NCBI RefSeq assembly: GCF_009935905.1
Contig: NZ_PREX01000001.1
Location: 153,742 to 217,741, forward strand
Length of the DNA: 64,000 bases
Source: Alkalibacterium sp. MB6
GTDB taxonomy: Bacteria > Bacillota > Bacilli > Lactobacillales > Carnobacteriaceae_A
Reading direction: 5' to 3'
Positions 37,905 through 46,205 of the stretch are shown here, in pieces (positions within the stretch are counted from its first letter, which is position 1; each line of letters starts with the position of its first letter). A program made the translations under genes and the position numbers. The notes below the pieces were generated by a model. It saw only the letters and a program-made list of their open reading frames with translations, searched no databases and was not told the origin of the DNA.

Positions 37905-38924
37905 TTAATACAATAAATCCACTAATTCTTTTGAATCGGCATTTCCAAAGTACTTTTGAATATCAATTTTGTCGACGGCTTCTTCAATAGAGGCTTTATT
38001 ATAAGAAGTTCCTTGAAGGATCTTTTCGACATCTTCAATTTCTCCCATACCAAAGAAATCTCCAAAGATACGAATGTCTTCGATGACACCTTTTCGAACA
38101 TTCATTTTTACTTCAACCGTGCCGACTGACAAACGTTCACTTCTCTCCATATCGAAAGCGGGTGATTTTCCGTAGTTCCACTCCCAGTTAGCAGTATACT
38201 GTTTGGCAAATTGATCAATCTTCACCCAGTCTTCATCGGTCAATTTATATTCTTTAACGCCATCTTTGTTGTCGGTGTCGAAAATATAAAGCAATAATTT
38301 TTCTTTAAAATCCTTAGCATTCATATATTGGTAAGAATCATCAAGGAATGGTTTGATATTAGTTACACGGCTACGAATAGATTTAATTCCTTTTGATTCT
38401 AATTTATGTTTTTTCGGTTTGAGGGCACTAACTACCGCTTCTATTTCCGAATCGAACATTAATGTGCCATGAGCTGTTAAGCGCCCATTCTTGGAGTACA
38501 TCGCATTGCCAGAGAATTTCTTCCCATCAATCACTAGGTCATTACGACCACGCAACTCTGCACCTTCTACTCCCATTTGATGGAGGGCATCAATAACAGG
38601 CAAAGTAAATTTCTTGAAATCTCTAAAGGAATTACCATCATCTTTTGTTAGGAAACAAAAGTTCAACACACCCATATCATGATAAACAGCTCCCCCACCT
38701 GAGAACCGTCTGACAACTTTCACATCATTCTCTTCAACATATGTGGTATTTACTTCTTCATACGTGTTTTGGTTTCTACCTACGATGATAGAGTTATCAT
38801 TAATATAGAATAACAAAATCGGCTCATCCAACTCTACTTCATTTAATAAATAGTATTCGATTGCTAAATTAAGTTGTGGATCATGAATTTCTTGCCCATC
38901 TCTTTCATTTTTAACGTAATACAT
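37905..38924 (-). CDS. lplA: Lipoate--protein ligase
   Basis: Cytoplasmic enzyme that activates free lipoate with ATP and attaches it to E2 or GcvH domains. The 339 residues have the lipoyl-AMP site RRFSGGGAVYHD at 72-83, the catalytic lysine in DGKKFSGNAMY, and a C-terminal accessory domain (about 245-339). It lies 15 nt downstream of an MBL hydrolase gene, the yhfI-lplJ arrangement known from Bacillus. Confidence 0.94.
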   Translation of the reverse strand: MYYVKNERDGQEIHDPQLNLAIEYYLLNEVELDEPILLFYINDNSIIVGRNQNTYEEVNTTYVEENDVKVVRRFSGGGAVYHDMGVLNFCFLTKDDGNSFRDFKKFTLPVIDALHQMGVEGAELRGRNDLVIDGKKFSGNAMYSKNGRLTAHGTLMFDSEIEAVVSALKPKKHKLESKGIKSIRSRVTNIKPFLDDSYQYMNAKDFKEKLLLYIFDTDNKDGVKEYKLTDEDWVKIDQFAKQYTANWEWNYGKSPAFDMERSERLSVGTVEVKMNVRKGVIEDIRIFGDFFGMGEIEDVEKILQGTSYNKASIEEAVDKIDIQKYFGNADSKELVDLLY

Positions 38925-38939
38925 GCTCTTTTTCTCTCC

Positions 38940-39683
38940 TTAAACTGTAATAGTCAAATCTTTTTCTGCTAAAGTAACTTTAGTGTCATCCGCTTGTTCT
39001 GTTGCCTGTTCAAGCAAATCCTGCCAGTCTCCTGTTTGAGGTAAATGGGTTAGGATTAACTGTTTCGCACCTGCTTCTCTGGCTAGTTTCCCACATTCAC
39101 CAGCGGTCATGTGCACTGAATGATTCTCTTTCCCTCGGTAAAAATTGCTGTCAGCTAACAAAACGTCAGCACCTTTTGAGAAAGAAATAAACTCTTCTAT
39201 ATAACCCGAATCAGCAGTGAAAACAACGACCTTACCGGTAGACGTCTCTTCTATTCGTAATGCATAACAAGGAACGGGATGCTTTGTTTTAATTTGAGTC
39301 ACTGTGAATGGCCCAATAGTTGTAGACGTATGTTGATTGTAGGCATGTCCTTCAGATACACCATCCATAGTTAGCTCTTCAAAATGCGCTTGATCATCAT
39401 CATGTCCATAAATAGGTAGGAGAGGCAATGCCATGCCGTCCTTATCCTTATTTAGTAAGCGATAAAATTGAAGAACACCTAAATCAGCGATATGGTCATG
39501 GTGATAGTGAGATAGCAACACAGCATCTAAATCAGCGGGTGAAACATGCTTCTCTATAGCCAACAGACTTCCACTGCCGACATCTAAGAGCATATGAAAG
39601 CCTTCTGACTCTAACAGATAAGCGCTGGTTCCAATTCCATTATGCGGATAGCCACCATAAAAGCCTAAAGTCGTTAGCTTCAT
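38940..39683 (-). CDS. Metallo-beta-lactamase-fold hydrolase (YhfI-like)
   Basis: 247 residues from ATG 39683 (MKLTTLGFYGGYP) after GAGGAAG. The metal site is LSHYHHDHIADLG (H59, H61, D63, H64) with further DSNFYRG and LTHLPQ segments, as in the RNase Z-like/PhnP-like branch. The substrate is unknown; co-transcription with lplA is likely from the short gap. Confidence 0.85.
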   Translation of the reverse strand: MKLTTLGFYGGYPHNGIGTSAYLLESEGFHMLLDVGSGSLLAIEKHVSPADLDAVLLSHYHHDHIADLGVLQFYRLLNKDKDGMALPLLPIYGHDDDQAHFEELTMDGVSEGHAYNQHTSTTIGPFTVTQIKTKHPVPCYALRIEETSTGKVVVFTADSGYIEEFISFSKGADVLLADSNFYRGKENHSVHMTAGECGKLAREAGAKQLILTHLPQTGDWQDLLEQATEQADDTKVTLAEKDLTITV

Positions 39684-39747
39684 CTTTTCTTCCTCACTTT
39701 CCATTCTTCTTATTATTCTTCCTTATTATAGAATACGTCATTTAGAT

Positions 39748-39797
39748 AAAAAAAAACAACAGAATCTCTACTTTCAAGAAGAATCTGCTGTTTTTTT
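39748..39797 (-). terminator. Terminator after the hemY-like gene
   Basis: On the minus strand AACAGCAGA pairs with TCTGTTGTT (one G-T) and is followed by nine Ts. Confidence 0.75.
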
Positions 39798-39830
39798 GAA
39801 TGTGTTGAGCCATTGATGTACGCATAAAAA

Positions 39831-41228
39831 CTATTTTGTGTTTTTTAAATAGTCAATGATTTGTGTGCTAACTTTATTTGCTTGTTTAATACAGTTGCTA
39901 ATTCCAAAACCATCAATGCCGTTGCCGGCTAAATAGAGACCTGGGTATTTTTCATCCAAGAATTCGAAAAGATTTTTTCTTTTTCGTTCATACATTAACT
40001 TGAACTGAGGAATGGCATTAGGCCAGCGTTTAATGATTTTGTAGTTAGGCTTAGCATGAATATCAAGCATAGCAGATAAATCTTTTAAAATAGCTTCTTC
40101 AATTTGCTTATTGCTTAAAGACATCATGATCCCATCGTTGCTTCTTCCGAAGTAAACACCTAATAACTCTTCATCTCTATGAGCATAGTGTTCCCATTTT
40201 TTATTCAACCAAACCACACTTTGAATATACGAGTTATTTAGTCGCACAGACAAGACACCGTTACCTGTTGGTGGCCTATTAATGGACCCTTTCGGGAAGC
40301 TGAACAGAATAAAGCCAATGGACCCTGTTTTGATATCTTTGAAATATGAACTCAGCTCTAAATCAGAAAATAGCGGCTTATATGCCTCAGAGTCTGTCGC
40401 CACTAATACCGAGTCCACTCGTAGTTGTTCTTTGTTATTAATATCAATGATATACGTGTTATTAATACTCTTTTTGATTTCGGTTACTTTTTTCGAATAA
40501 CGAATCGTGTTTTCCAACTGATCCGTCAACGCACGAGTTAACGTTTCCAACCCTTCAGTGAATGTAGCAAAGTTACCGTCGCCATCTAATAGTTCTGGAT
40601 GGGCTTCAATCGCTTTAGTCAATGTCCCGTACTCTTTTTCTTTTTCGACAATGACCTCATTAAATCGATTTATACCAATATCATCGATGTCACTTGCAAA
40701 GATTTTAGAAAAATAGGGTTCAGCAACATACTTAGCCATCTCCTCACCAATACGGCTAGCAAGATAATCTTTGGCTGTAACTTCTTTTTTCTGTTTTGAA
40801 CGTTGAAAGTATGTTTCTCTAAGAAATTCTAACTTCCCTTGAAAAGAAATCAGATCGTATTTCCATATATCCGTTCGCTTTACAGGAATGCCTTTGTAGG
40901 TAGGACAATCGAAGTAATATAATGTATTGAAGGCAAAAATATCTTGTTTTACGTGTTTGCTGTACTCCATTTTATCTTGAAGTCCCAGCTCTTCTATCAA
41001 TGCCTCAGCATCTGGGAGCCTAGTATCAATGGATTCAGCACCAAGGTCTATGTATTGATCCCCGAACTTCATAGTAAATAACTTTCCACCTGAACGGATA
41101 GAAGACTCGAGTAAAATGACTTCATAAGGCAGATTTTCAGTTTCTATCTGCTGTTTCAAACGGTAGGCAGTAGTTAACCCAGTTATGCCGCTGCCAATGA
41201 TAGCTATTCGCTTTTTAGCCTTTTCCAT
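39831..41228 (-). CDS. hemY: HemY-type FAD-dependent protoporphyrinogen/coproporphyrinogen oxidase
   Basis: 465 residues with the FAD-binding loop IIGSGITGLTTAYRL near 10-24, second motif ESSIRSGGKLFTM, and the C-terminal FAD motif PGLYLAGNGIDGFGISNCI. In Gram-positives this family (also named CgoX) oxidises coproporphyrinogen III to coproporphyrin III in heme synthesis. No other heme gene is nearby, so the pathway context is missing and the substrate stays inferred. It stands alone between terminators. Confidence 0.88.
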   Translation of the reverse strand: MEKAKKRIAIIGSGITGLTTAYRLKQQIETENLPYEVILLESSIRSGGKLFTMKFGDQYIDLGAESIDTRLPDAEALIEELGLQDKMEYSKHVKQDIFAFNTLYYFDCPTYKGIPVKRTDIWKYDLISFQGKLEFLRETYFQRSKQKKEVTAKDYLASRIGEEMAKYVAEPYFSKIFASDIDDIGINRFNEVIVEKEKEYGTLTKAIEAHPELLDGDGNFATFTEGLETLTRALTDQLENTIRYSKKVTEIKKSINNTYIIDINNKEQLRVDSVLVATDSEAYKPLFSDLELSSYFKDIKTGSIGFILFSFPKGSINRPPTGNGVLSVRLNNSYIQSVVWLNKKWEHYAHRDEELLGVYFGRSNDGIMMSLSNKQIEEAILKDLSAMLDIHAKPNYKIIKRWPNAIPQFKLMYERKRKNLFEFLDEKYPGLYLAGNGIDGFGISNCIKQANKVSTQIIDYLKNTK

Positions 41229-41344
41229 TCACCATTTCCTTTCATCACTATGCTAAAATACTAAGATTGTACTAAGTATAACGTTGTTCTTTATTTTCCC
41301 TTTTTAAAAAAGTGGCAGCGCAATGTATCTGGATAAGTATTCGG

Positions 41345-41362
41345 TTCTTTCATGTGAAAGAA
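41345..41362. promoter_or_regulatory. 18-bp palindrome in the hemY leader
   Basis: TTCTTTCATGTGAAAGAA (8-bp arms, 2-bp centre) lies between the extended -10 at 41386-41394 and the hemY start, so it could be an operator or a leader hairpin. Confidence 0.4.
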
Positions 41363-41385
41363 TCGGTTCTTCCGGATTCCATCAT

Positions 41386-41394
41386 ATTATACCA
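41386..41394 (-). promoter_or_regulatory. Extended -10 promoter candidate for hemY
   Basis: On the minus strand TGGTATAAT (TGn plus perfect TATAAT). No clear -35. It would give a leader of about 150 nt. Confidence 0.45.
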
Positions 41395-41446
41395 TGATGT
41401 TTACATTATTGGGTTAAAACTTTATGTCTTTACTGTTAAGATTATT

Positions 41447-41502
41447 AAAAAAACACTCTTATAATAATCCACATTATTGTGAATATCTATTATAAGAGTG
41501 TT
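41447..41502 (-). terminator. Terminator after rplT
   Basis: On the minus strand AACACTCTTATAATA pairs with its 15-nt complement and is followed by seven Ts. End of the infC-rpmI-rplT operon. Confidence 0.92.
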
Positions 41503-41507
41503 GTCAA

Positions 41508-41867
41508 TTATTTGTTTAATGCGTCTTTAGCTTGGTTAGTTAATGCAGTAAATGCTTCTGCATCAGTAATAGCTAAATCTGCTAATACTTTACGGTTTAA
41601 ATCAATTTCAGCTAATTTTAAGCCATGCATAAATTTAGAATAGCTTAATCCGTTCATGCGTGCTGCAGCGTTAATACGGGCAATCCATAACTTACGGAAG
41701 TTACGTTTGTTTTGTTTACGGTCTCTGTAAGCGTACATGTATGATTTCATTACTTGTTGTTTTGCTACTTTAAACAACTTGTGTTTTGCACCATAGTACC
41801 CTTTAGCTAATTTTAATACGCGGTTACGGCGTCTGCGGGTGACGACTCCACCTTTTACTCGTGCCAT
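41508..41867 (-). CDS. rplT: 50S ribosomal protein L20
   Basis: 119-residue large-subunit assembly protein, normal length. The basic N-terminal extension ([20 protein letters not shown]) that threads into 23S rRNA is intact, followed by the globular half with [16 protein letters not shown]. In Firmicutes L20 represses its own operon through a structure in the infC leader; such a leader is present here upstream of infC. Confidence 0.98.
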   Translation of the reverse strand: MARVKGGVVTRRRRNRVLKLAKGYYGAKHKLFKVAKQQVMKSYMYAYRDRKQNKRNFRKLWIARINAAARMNGLSYSKFMHGLKLAEIDLNRKVLADLAITDAEAFTALTNQAKDALNK

Positions 41868-41908
41868 TATTTTTCCTCCTTGAATGCAATGCTATGATTA
41901 TGAAATCA

Positions 41909-42109
41909 TTATTTCATTTTAGCAACCATTTGTCTGATACGTTTGAAATCCCCTTTAGAAATTAAAGCTGATTTACGTAATTTACGTTTTTGTTTTTGAG
42001 TTTTGTTCGCAAATAAGTGACTTGTTTTAGCACGGCCTCTTTTTAGTTTGCCAGTACCTGTACGTTTAAATCTTTTTGCAGAACCTTTATGCGTTTTTTG
42101 CTTAGGCAT
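41909..42109 (-). CDS. rpmI: 50S ribosomal protein L35
   Basis: 66-residue basic ribosomal protein. The start is ATG at 42109 ([15 protein letters not shown]) after GGGAGGAAATTGAG; two extra codons in the open frame are excluded. Between infC and rplT as usual. Confidence 0.97.
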   Translation of the reverse strand: MPKQKTHKGSAKRFKRTGTGKLKRGRAKTSHLFANKTQKQKRKLRKSALISKGDFKRIRQMVAKMK

Positions 42110-42186
42110 TCTCAATTTCCTCCCATACGTCTTCTTATCATTTTTCAGTAATAAACAGCCGCCGAAGCGAGCTGCTTGCTACTTCA

Positions 42187-42702
42187 TTATTTCTCACTTT
42201 TCGGTGCGAGCATTAAGAACATGCTACGGCCATCCATTTTAGCGTTAGATTCAACTACTGCAATATCAGATGTTTCTGTCGCCATACGTTCTAGGACTAC
42301 ACGACCAATGTCCTTATGTGTAATAGCTCGACCTCGGAAACGGATAGATACTTTTACTTTATCGCCTTTTTCAAGGAACTTACGAGCATTACGCAGTTTA
42401 GTATCAAAGTCGTGATCATCAATAGTAGGACTCAAACGTATCTCTTTAACGTTGATTACTTTTTGATTTTTTCTTGTCTCACGTTCTTTTTTCTGTTGCT
42501 CATAACGATATTTACCATAGTCCATGATACGTGCCACTGGGGGCTTAGCATTTGGCGATACAAGTACAACGTCTAAGTTAGACTCTTCTGCCATTCTTAT
42601 TGCCTCGTTACGTGGGACTACACCTATCTGTTCACCGTCTTTTCCGATTAATCGAAGTTCGGTTGCTCTAATACGATCGTTGACAATCATGTCTTTAGCT
42701 AT
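42187..42702 (-). CDS. infC: Translation initiation factor IF-3, probable ATA start
   Basis: Binds the 30S subunit, prevents subunit joining and checks start codons. From 42702 there are 171 residues: N-domain ([19 protein letters not shown]), linker with [16 protein letters not shown]-domain ending [14 protein letters not shown]. The open frame reaches a TTG at 42717, but that TTG is part of the Shine-Dalgarno sequence. The only codon at proper spacing (8 nt after GGAGG) where the family homology begins is ATA; the first ATG (42690) is 20 nt away. Non-AUG starts (AUU, AUC, AUA) are a known hallmark of infC autoregulation. Confidence 0.95.
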   Translation of the reverse strand: MAKDMIVNDRIRATELRLIGKDGEQIGVVPRNEAIRMAEESNLDVVLVSPNAKPPVARIMDYGKYRYEQQKKERETRKNQKVINVKEIRLSPTIDDHDFDTKLRNARKFLEKGDKVKVSIRFRGRAITHKDIGRVVLERMATETSDIAVVESNAKMDGRSMFLMLAPKSEK

Positions 42703-42717
42703 GGTGGTCACCTCCAA

Positions 42718-42892
42718 AGAATTTGCGAGAAAAACACAGAAAATGGCGGGACTTCTATGAAATCATAAAAGTCCCGCCATATTTCCGCATAAAACATACG
42801 TCGCCATATGTTTATTATATATACGTCCATATCTGCCCAGGGATGTCAATCCACTCAGGCGAGAAGCGGGGCTTCTGCTTTATTTTCTCAAC
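42718..42892 (-). ncRNA. infC leader RNA (L20 leader-like attenuator)
   Basis: About 175 nt of untranslated leader between promoter and infC. It ends in a long hairpin (42743-42780; ATGGCGGGACTT-type arms, 18 bp) followed by a loosely T-rich stretch, which could be an attenuator. In Firmicutes this position holds the L20-binding leader that controls infC-rpmI-rplT. I infer the class from position; no covariance search was done. Confidence 0.5.
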
Positions 42893-42898
42893 TAGTAC

Positions 42899-42927
42899 AT
42901 ATTACCATTTATATTGTATCATGTCAA
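42899..42927 (-). promoter_or_regulatory. infC operon promoter
   Basis: On the minus strand a perfect TTGACA (complement of 42922-42927), 17-bp spacer, TAATAT with an upstream TGG. Confidence 0.8.
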
Positions 42928-42945
42928 ACATTTTTTCGACTTACC

Positions 42946-44880
42946 TTAATTCTTATTACTTTCCTCAACCATTTTCGAGATAAAGTCTTCGAGTGCAATC
43001 GATTCAGTCTGTTTTTCGCCATACTTTCGAACAGTAACTGTGCCCTCTTCCATTTCGTTATCACCAATGACTAATTGATATGGAATTTTTAATGTTTGAG
43101 CTTCTCGAATTTTATATCCCATTTTTTCATTTCTAGTATCTACTTCTACACGCAAGCCCTTGTTAGCCATTTTCTCTTGCAACTCTTGAGCAAATTCTCC
43201 GTGAGCATCTAAGTTAACAGGAATAATTTTTGCTTGTACCGGCGCTAACCACGTTGGGAATGCTCCCTTATACCGTTCGATAAGGTAGGCTACAAACCGT
43301 TCCATTGTCGACACAATGCCTCGGTGAATAACCACCGGACGGTGAGTATCTTGACCATCTTCGCCTACGTATGTTAAATCAAATCGTTGAGGTAGTAAGA
43401 AGTCTAACTGTACAGTAGATAAGGTTTCTTCAATTCCCAATGCTGTTTTAACCTGAACATCTAATTTAGGTCCATAAAAGGCAGCTTCTCCTGTTGCTTC
43501 GAAATACTCTAAGCCTAAATCATCCAGTGTTTCTTTCAGCATCGACTCTGCTTTTTCCCACATCTCATCATCGTCAAAATACTTTTCAGTGTTTTGTGGA
43601 TCTCTATAACTCAATCGGAACCGGTAATCCTCAATTTCAAAATCCTCAAATACAGCAAGCATCAAGTGAACGACTCTCTTGAATTCTTCTTTGATTTGAT
43701 CTGGACGAACAAATACATGGGCATCGTTTAATGTCATTTCACGGACACGCTGTAAACCTGATAACGCCCCACTCTTTTCATAACGGTGCATCTGCCCTAG
43801 TTCAGCGATACGAATAGGTAAATCCCGGTAACTTCTCACATCATCCTTGTACACCATCATATGATGCGGGCAATTCATTGGGCGAAGAACAAGCATTTCT
43901 CCGTCTCCCATGTCCATTGGTGGGAACATGTCTTCATGATAGTGATCCCAATGTCCTGAACGCTTATAGAAGTCCACATTTGCCATAATTGGTGTATACA
44001 CATGCTGGTAGCCTAATCTAATTTCTTTATCTGTAATGTAGCGTTCGATGATGCGACGAATCGTTGCACCTTTAGGTAGCCAAAACGGTAAGCCTGAACC
44101 GACTTCTGGTGCAATCATAAATAAATCTAATTCCTTACCTAGTTTACGGTGGTCACGTTCTTTGGCTTCTTCTCGCATCTTCAAGTACTCTTTCAACGCT
44201 TTTTTATCAAAGAAGGCTGTTCCATAAACACGCTGCATCATTTTGTTATTAGAATTTCCTCTCCAATATGCGCCAGCTAGTGAAAGCAATTTGAATACTT
44301 GAATGCGCCCTGTTGTTGGTACATGAACCCCTCGACATAAATCGACAAAGTCTCCTTGTTCATAGACGGAAATAATGTCGTCCTCAGGTAACTCCTCAAT
44401 GAGTTCTACCTTATAAGGGTCTTGTTGGAATAACAATAATGCTTCTTCTTTGCTCAATTCCCGCCTAGTTATTGGAAGATTTTCTTTGACGATAGCCATC
44501 ATCTCTTCTTCAATTTTAGGTAAATCATCATCTGTAATCGGTTTTTCAGTATCTGTATCATAGTAAAAACCACGTTCAATTGCCGGCCCTACTCCAAATT
44601 TGACGTCTGGGTACAATCGTTTAATGGCATGAGCCATCAAATGAGAAGTCGAATGACGCAAAACTGATAAAGCATCTTCATGATCAGGTGTAACAATTTC
44701 TAACACACCATCTTCTAGAAGTGGGCGATCAAAATCAATCAACTCCCCATTCCATTTTGCAGCCAGTCCTTTTTTCTCTAAAGATTTAGCAATGCTTCCT
44801 GCAATGTCTTTAGGTGTAGTTCCCTGACTCACTTCTTTAACCGAACCGTCGGGCAATGTAACGGATACTATATCTGACAT
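42946..44880 (-). CDS. thrS: Threonine--tRNA ligase
   Basis: Class II aminoacyl-tRNA synthetase of 644 residues. The start is ATG at 44880 ([13 protein letters not shown]) after GAGGAGG; the longest frame adds 46 residues that overlap the T-box leader and are not coding. TGS domain 1-62, editing domain with the HxxxH-type [11 protein letters not shown], catalytic domain with the zinc Cys in RPMNCPHHM near 330-338, and the C-terminal anticodon domain. Controlled by a T-box leader. Confidence 0.98.
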   Translation of the reverse strand: MSDIVSVTLPDGSVKEVSQGTTPKDIAGSIAKSLEKKGLAAKWNGELIDFDRPLLEDGVLEIVTPDHEDALSVLRHSTSHLMAHAIKRLYPDVKFGVGPAIERGFYYDTDTEKPITDDDLPKIEEEMMAIVKENLPITRRELSKEEALLLFQQDPYKVELIEELPEDDIISVYEQGDFVDLCRGVHVPTTGRIQVFKLLSLAGAYWRGNSNNKMMQRVYGTAFFDKKALKEYLKMREEAKERDHRKLGKELDLFMIAPEVGSGLPFWLPKGATIRRIIERYITDKEIRLGYQHVYTPIMANVDFYKRSGHWDHYHEDMFPPMDMGDGEMLVLRPMNCPHHMMVYKDDVRSYRDLPIRIAELGQMHRYEKSGALSGLQRVREMTLNDAHVFVRPDQIKEEFKRVVHLMLAVFEDFEIEDYRFRLSYRDPQNTEKYFDDDEMWEKAESMLKETLDDLGLEYFEATGEAAFYGPKLDVQVKTALGIEETLSTVQLDFLLPQRFDLTYVGEDGQDTHRPVVIHRGIVSTMERFVAYLIERYKGAFPTWLAPVQAKIIPVNLDAHGEFAQELQEKMANKGLRVEVDTRNEKMGYKIREAQTLKIPYQLVIGDNEMEEGTVTVRKYGEKQTESIALEDFISKMVEESNKN

Positions 44881-44913
44881 ACCATTTCCTCCTCTTTCTT
44901 GTTCATGGAATAT

Positions 44914-45210
44914 AAAAAAACCCATTGAATAGGCCAGTATACAACTAGCGAATTCAATGGGACGTAAATTAATGACGTGGTTCCACCCATGTTTACAGAA
45001 TAAATCGAACGCACTCATTCTGTCTTCATTTCCTCTTTAACGCAGAGTAACGTCTGCTCCTACTTACGGTTCGAAGCACATCTTAAAAAGCGGTCATATA
45101 CAGGTATTCTGGAAAGCTTTCAGCAAATGCTTTCCTCTCTATAAGAATAGGGGCTGTATATGGTGTCTTTTTGTCGATAGTTATTTAGCTAGTTTAAAGG
45201 TCTCTCTATA
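44914..45210 (-). ncRNA. T-box leader of thrS
   Basis: Contains the T-box core GGGTGGAACCACG (complement of 44976-44988) and a terminator whose arm CCCATTGAAT pairs with ATTCAATGGG, followed by seven Ts (44914-44961). Upstream stem I elements are seen (AGAGAGGAAAGC, GCTGAAAGCTTTCC) with a candidate specifier ACC (complement of 45092-45094), a threonine codon. Uncharged tRNA-Thr would favour the antiterminator and so thrS expression. Confidence 0.9.
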
Positions 45211-45217
45211 CTATTAG

Positions 45218-45246
45218 ATACTACCACAGGATAATTCATTAGACAA
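45218..45246 (-). promoter_or_regulatory. thrS promoter
   Basis: On the minus strand TTGTCT (complement of 45241-45246), 17-bp spacer, TAGTAT (complement of 45218-45223) with an upstream TGG. It begins only 27 bp after the dnaI stop. Confidence 0.65.
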
Positions 45247-45272
45247 TTAGATTTTATAAAATTATTTATTAT

Positions 45273-46205
45273 CTATTGTTTATTTCGTCTATTCTCGCCC
45301 GACATACTGACTTCTTCCGACAACAGTCTGATTCTTTCCATTAGTCGCTTCGCTTTAAGTGGTTCGGTCTCCCCTCTCTGAGAGGTGGTCAAGTGCTCCG
45401 ATTCCAATTGTTCCATATTAAAATTCGACGTAAAGAAAGTCGGTAACTCCTCTTGCATACGGTATTGTAAAATAACGCCTAAAACGTCGTCTCTAATCCA
45501 AGAAGACATGGAGTCTGCTCCAATATCATCCAACATCAAAATCGGCGCTTTTTTAAATGCATCCAACTTGTCTTCTGTCGTATTCTTACCAATGGATTGT
45601 TTCATTTCAACAGCTAAAGTAGGAAAGTGGACTAAAGTCGATGGATAGCCTTGCTCAGATAATTCAAAAGCTATAGCTCCAAGTAAATACGTTTTTCCTA
45701 CACCAAACGGTCCATGTAAATAAAGTCCTTTATGAAAAGCTTTTGGAGAATCGATATAATTTTCCACGAACATCATCGCTTTATCAAGCGCTTCTCGCCG
45801 GCTGACAGAGTGATCAAAGTCTTCAAAGGTAGCTGTCTTAATGTCTTTAGGCATATAGACTGATTTAATACGATTTTTAATTTTCTCTTGATTCTGTCTG
45901 TTTAACAAACCTGGCGTTGGAACATAGGTGACATCAATCCGGTTATTATTAATAATAAGTTTTGGGTGATACCCAGGCGCCAAACCATCCTCGTCTCTTG
46001 CTACTTTTTTCTTTTCGGATACAAACTCGTATAGTTTAGACGCACTTCTCTCTATAGCGGTTTTATCAAGTTGGTCTTTGTTTTCGGAAAGAAACAATTT
46101 GACATCCGGATCACGAAAGACAACATTTCTCATGATGTCAGCGTACGTGCTATTCAATTTCTGAGCGTCCATCATCTTTTCCAACTGTGTTCTTAAACTT
46201 TCCAT
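45273..46205 (-). CDS. dnaI: Primosomal protein DnaI (helicase loader)
   Basis: AAA+ loader that places the replicative helicase on DNA. 310 residues: helicase-interacting N-domain (1-120), Walker A GPFGVGKT at 165-172, Walker B LMLDDIGADS, sensor I FFTSNF. The protein has no cysteine, so the zinc site described in the Bacillus DnaI N-domain is absent. The start overlaps the dnaB stop by one base (TAATG type). Confidence 0.93.
   Translation of the reverse strand: MESLRTQLEKMMDAQKLNSTYADIMRNVVFRDPDVKLFLSENKDQLDKTAIERSASKLYEFVSEKKKVARDEDGLAPGYHPKLIINNNRIDVTYVPTPGLLNRQNQEKIKNRIKSVYMPKDIKTATFEDFDHSVSRREALDKAMMFVENYIDSPKAFHKGLYLHGPFGVGKTYLLGAIAFELSEQGYPSTLVHFPTLAVEMKQSIGKNTTEDKLDAFKKAPILMLDDIGADSMSSWIRDDVLGVILQYRMQEELPTFFTSNFNMEQLESEHLTTSQRGETEPLKAKRLMERIRLLSEEVSMSGENRRNKQ

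Noticed and set aside
44881..45018. N-terminal 46-residue extension of ThrS
   Set aside because: It runs through the T-box and terminator; the GAGGAGG site marks the start at 44880.
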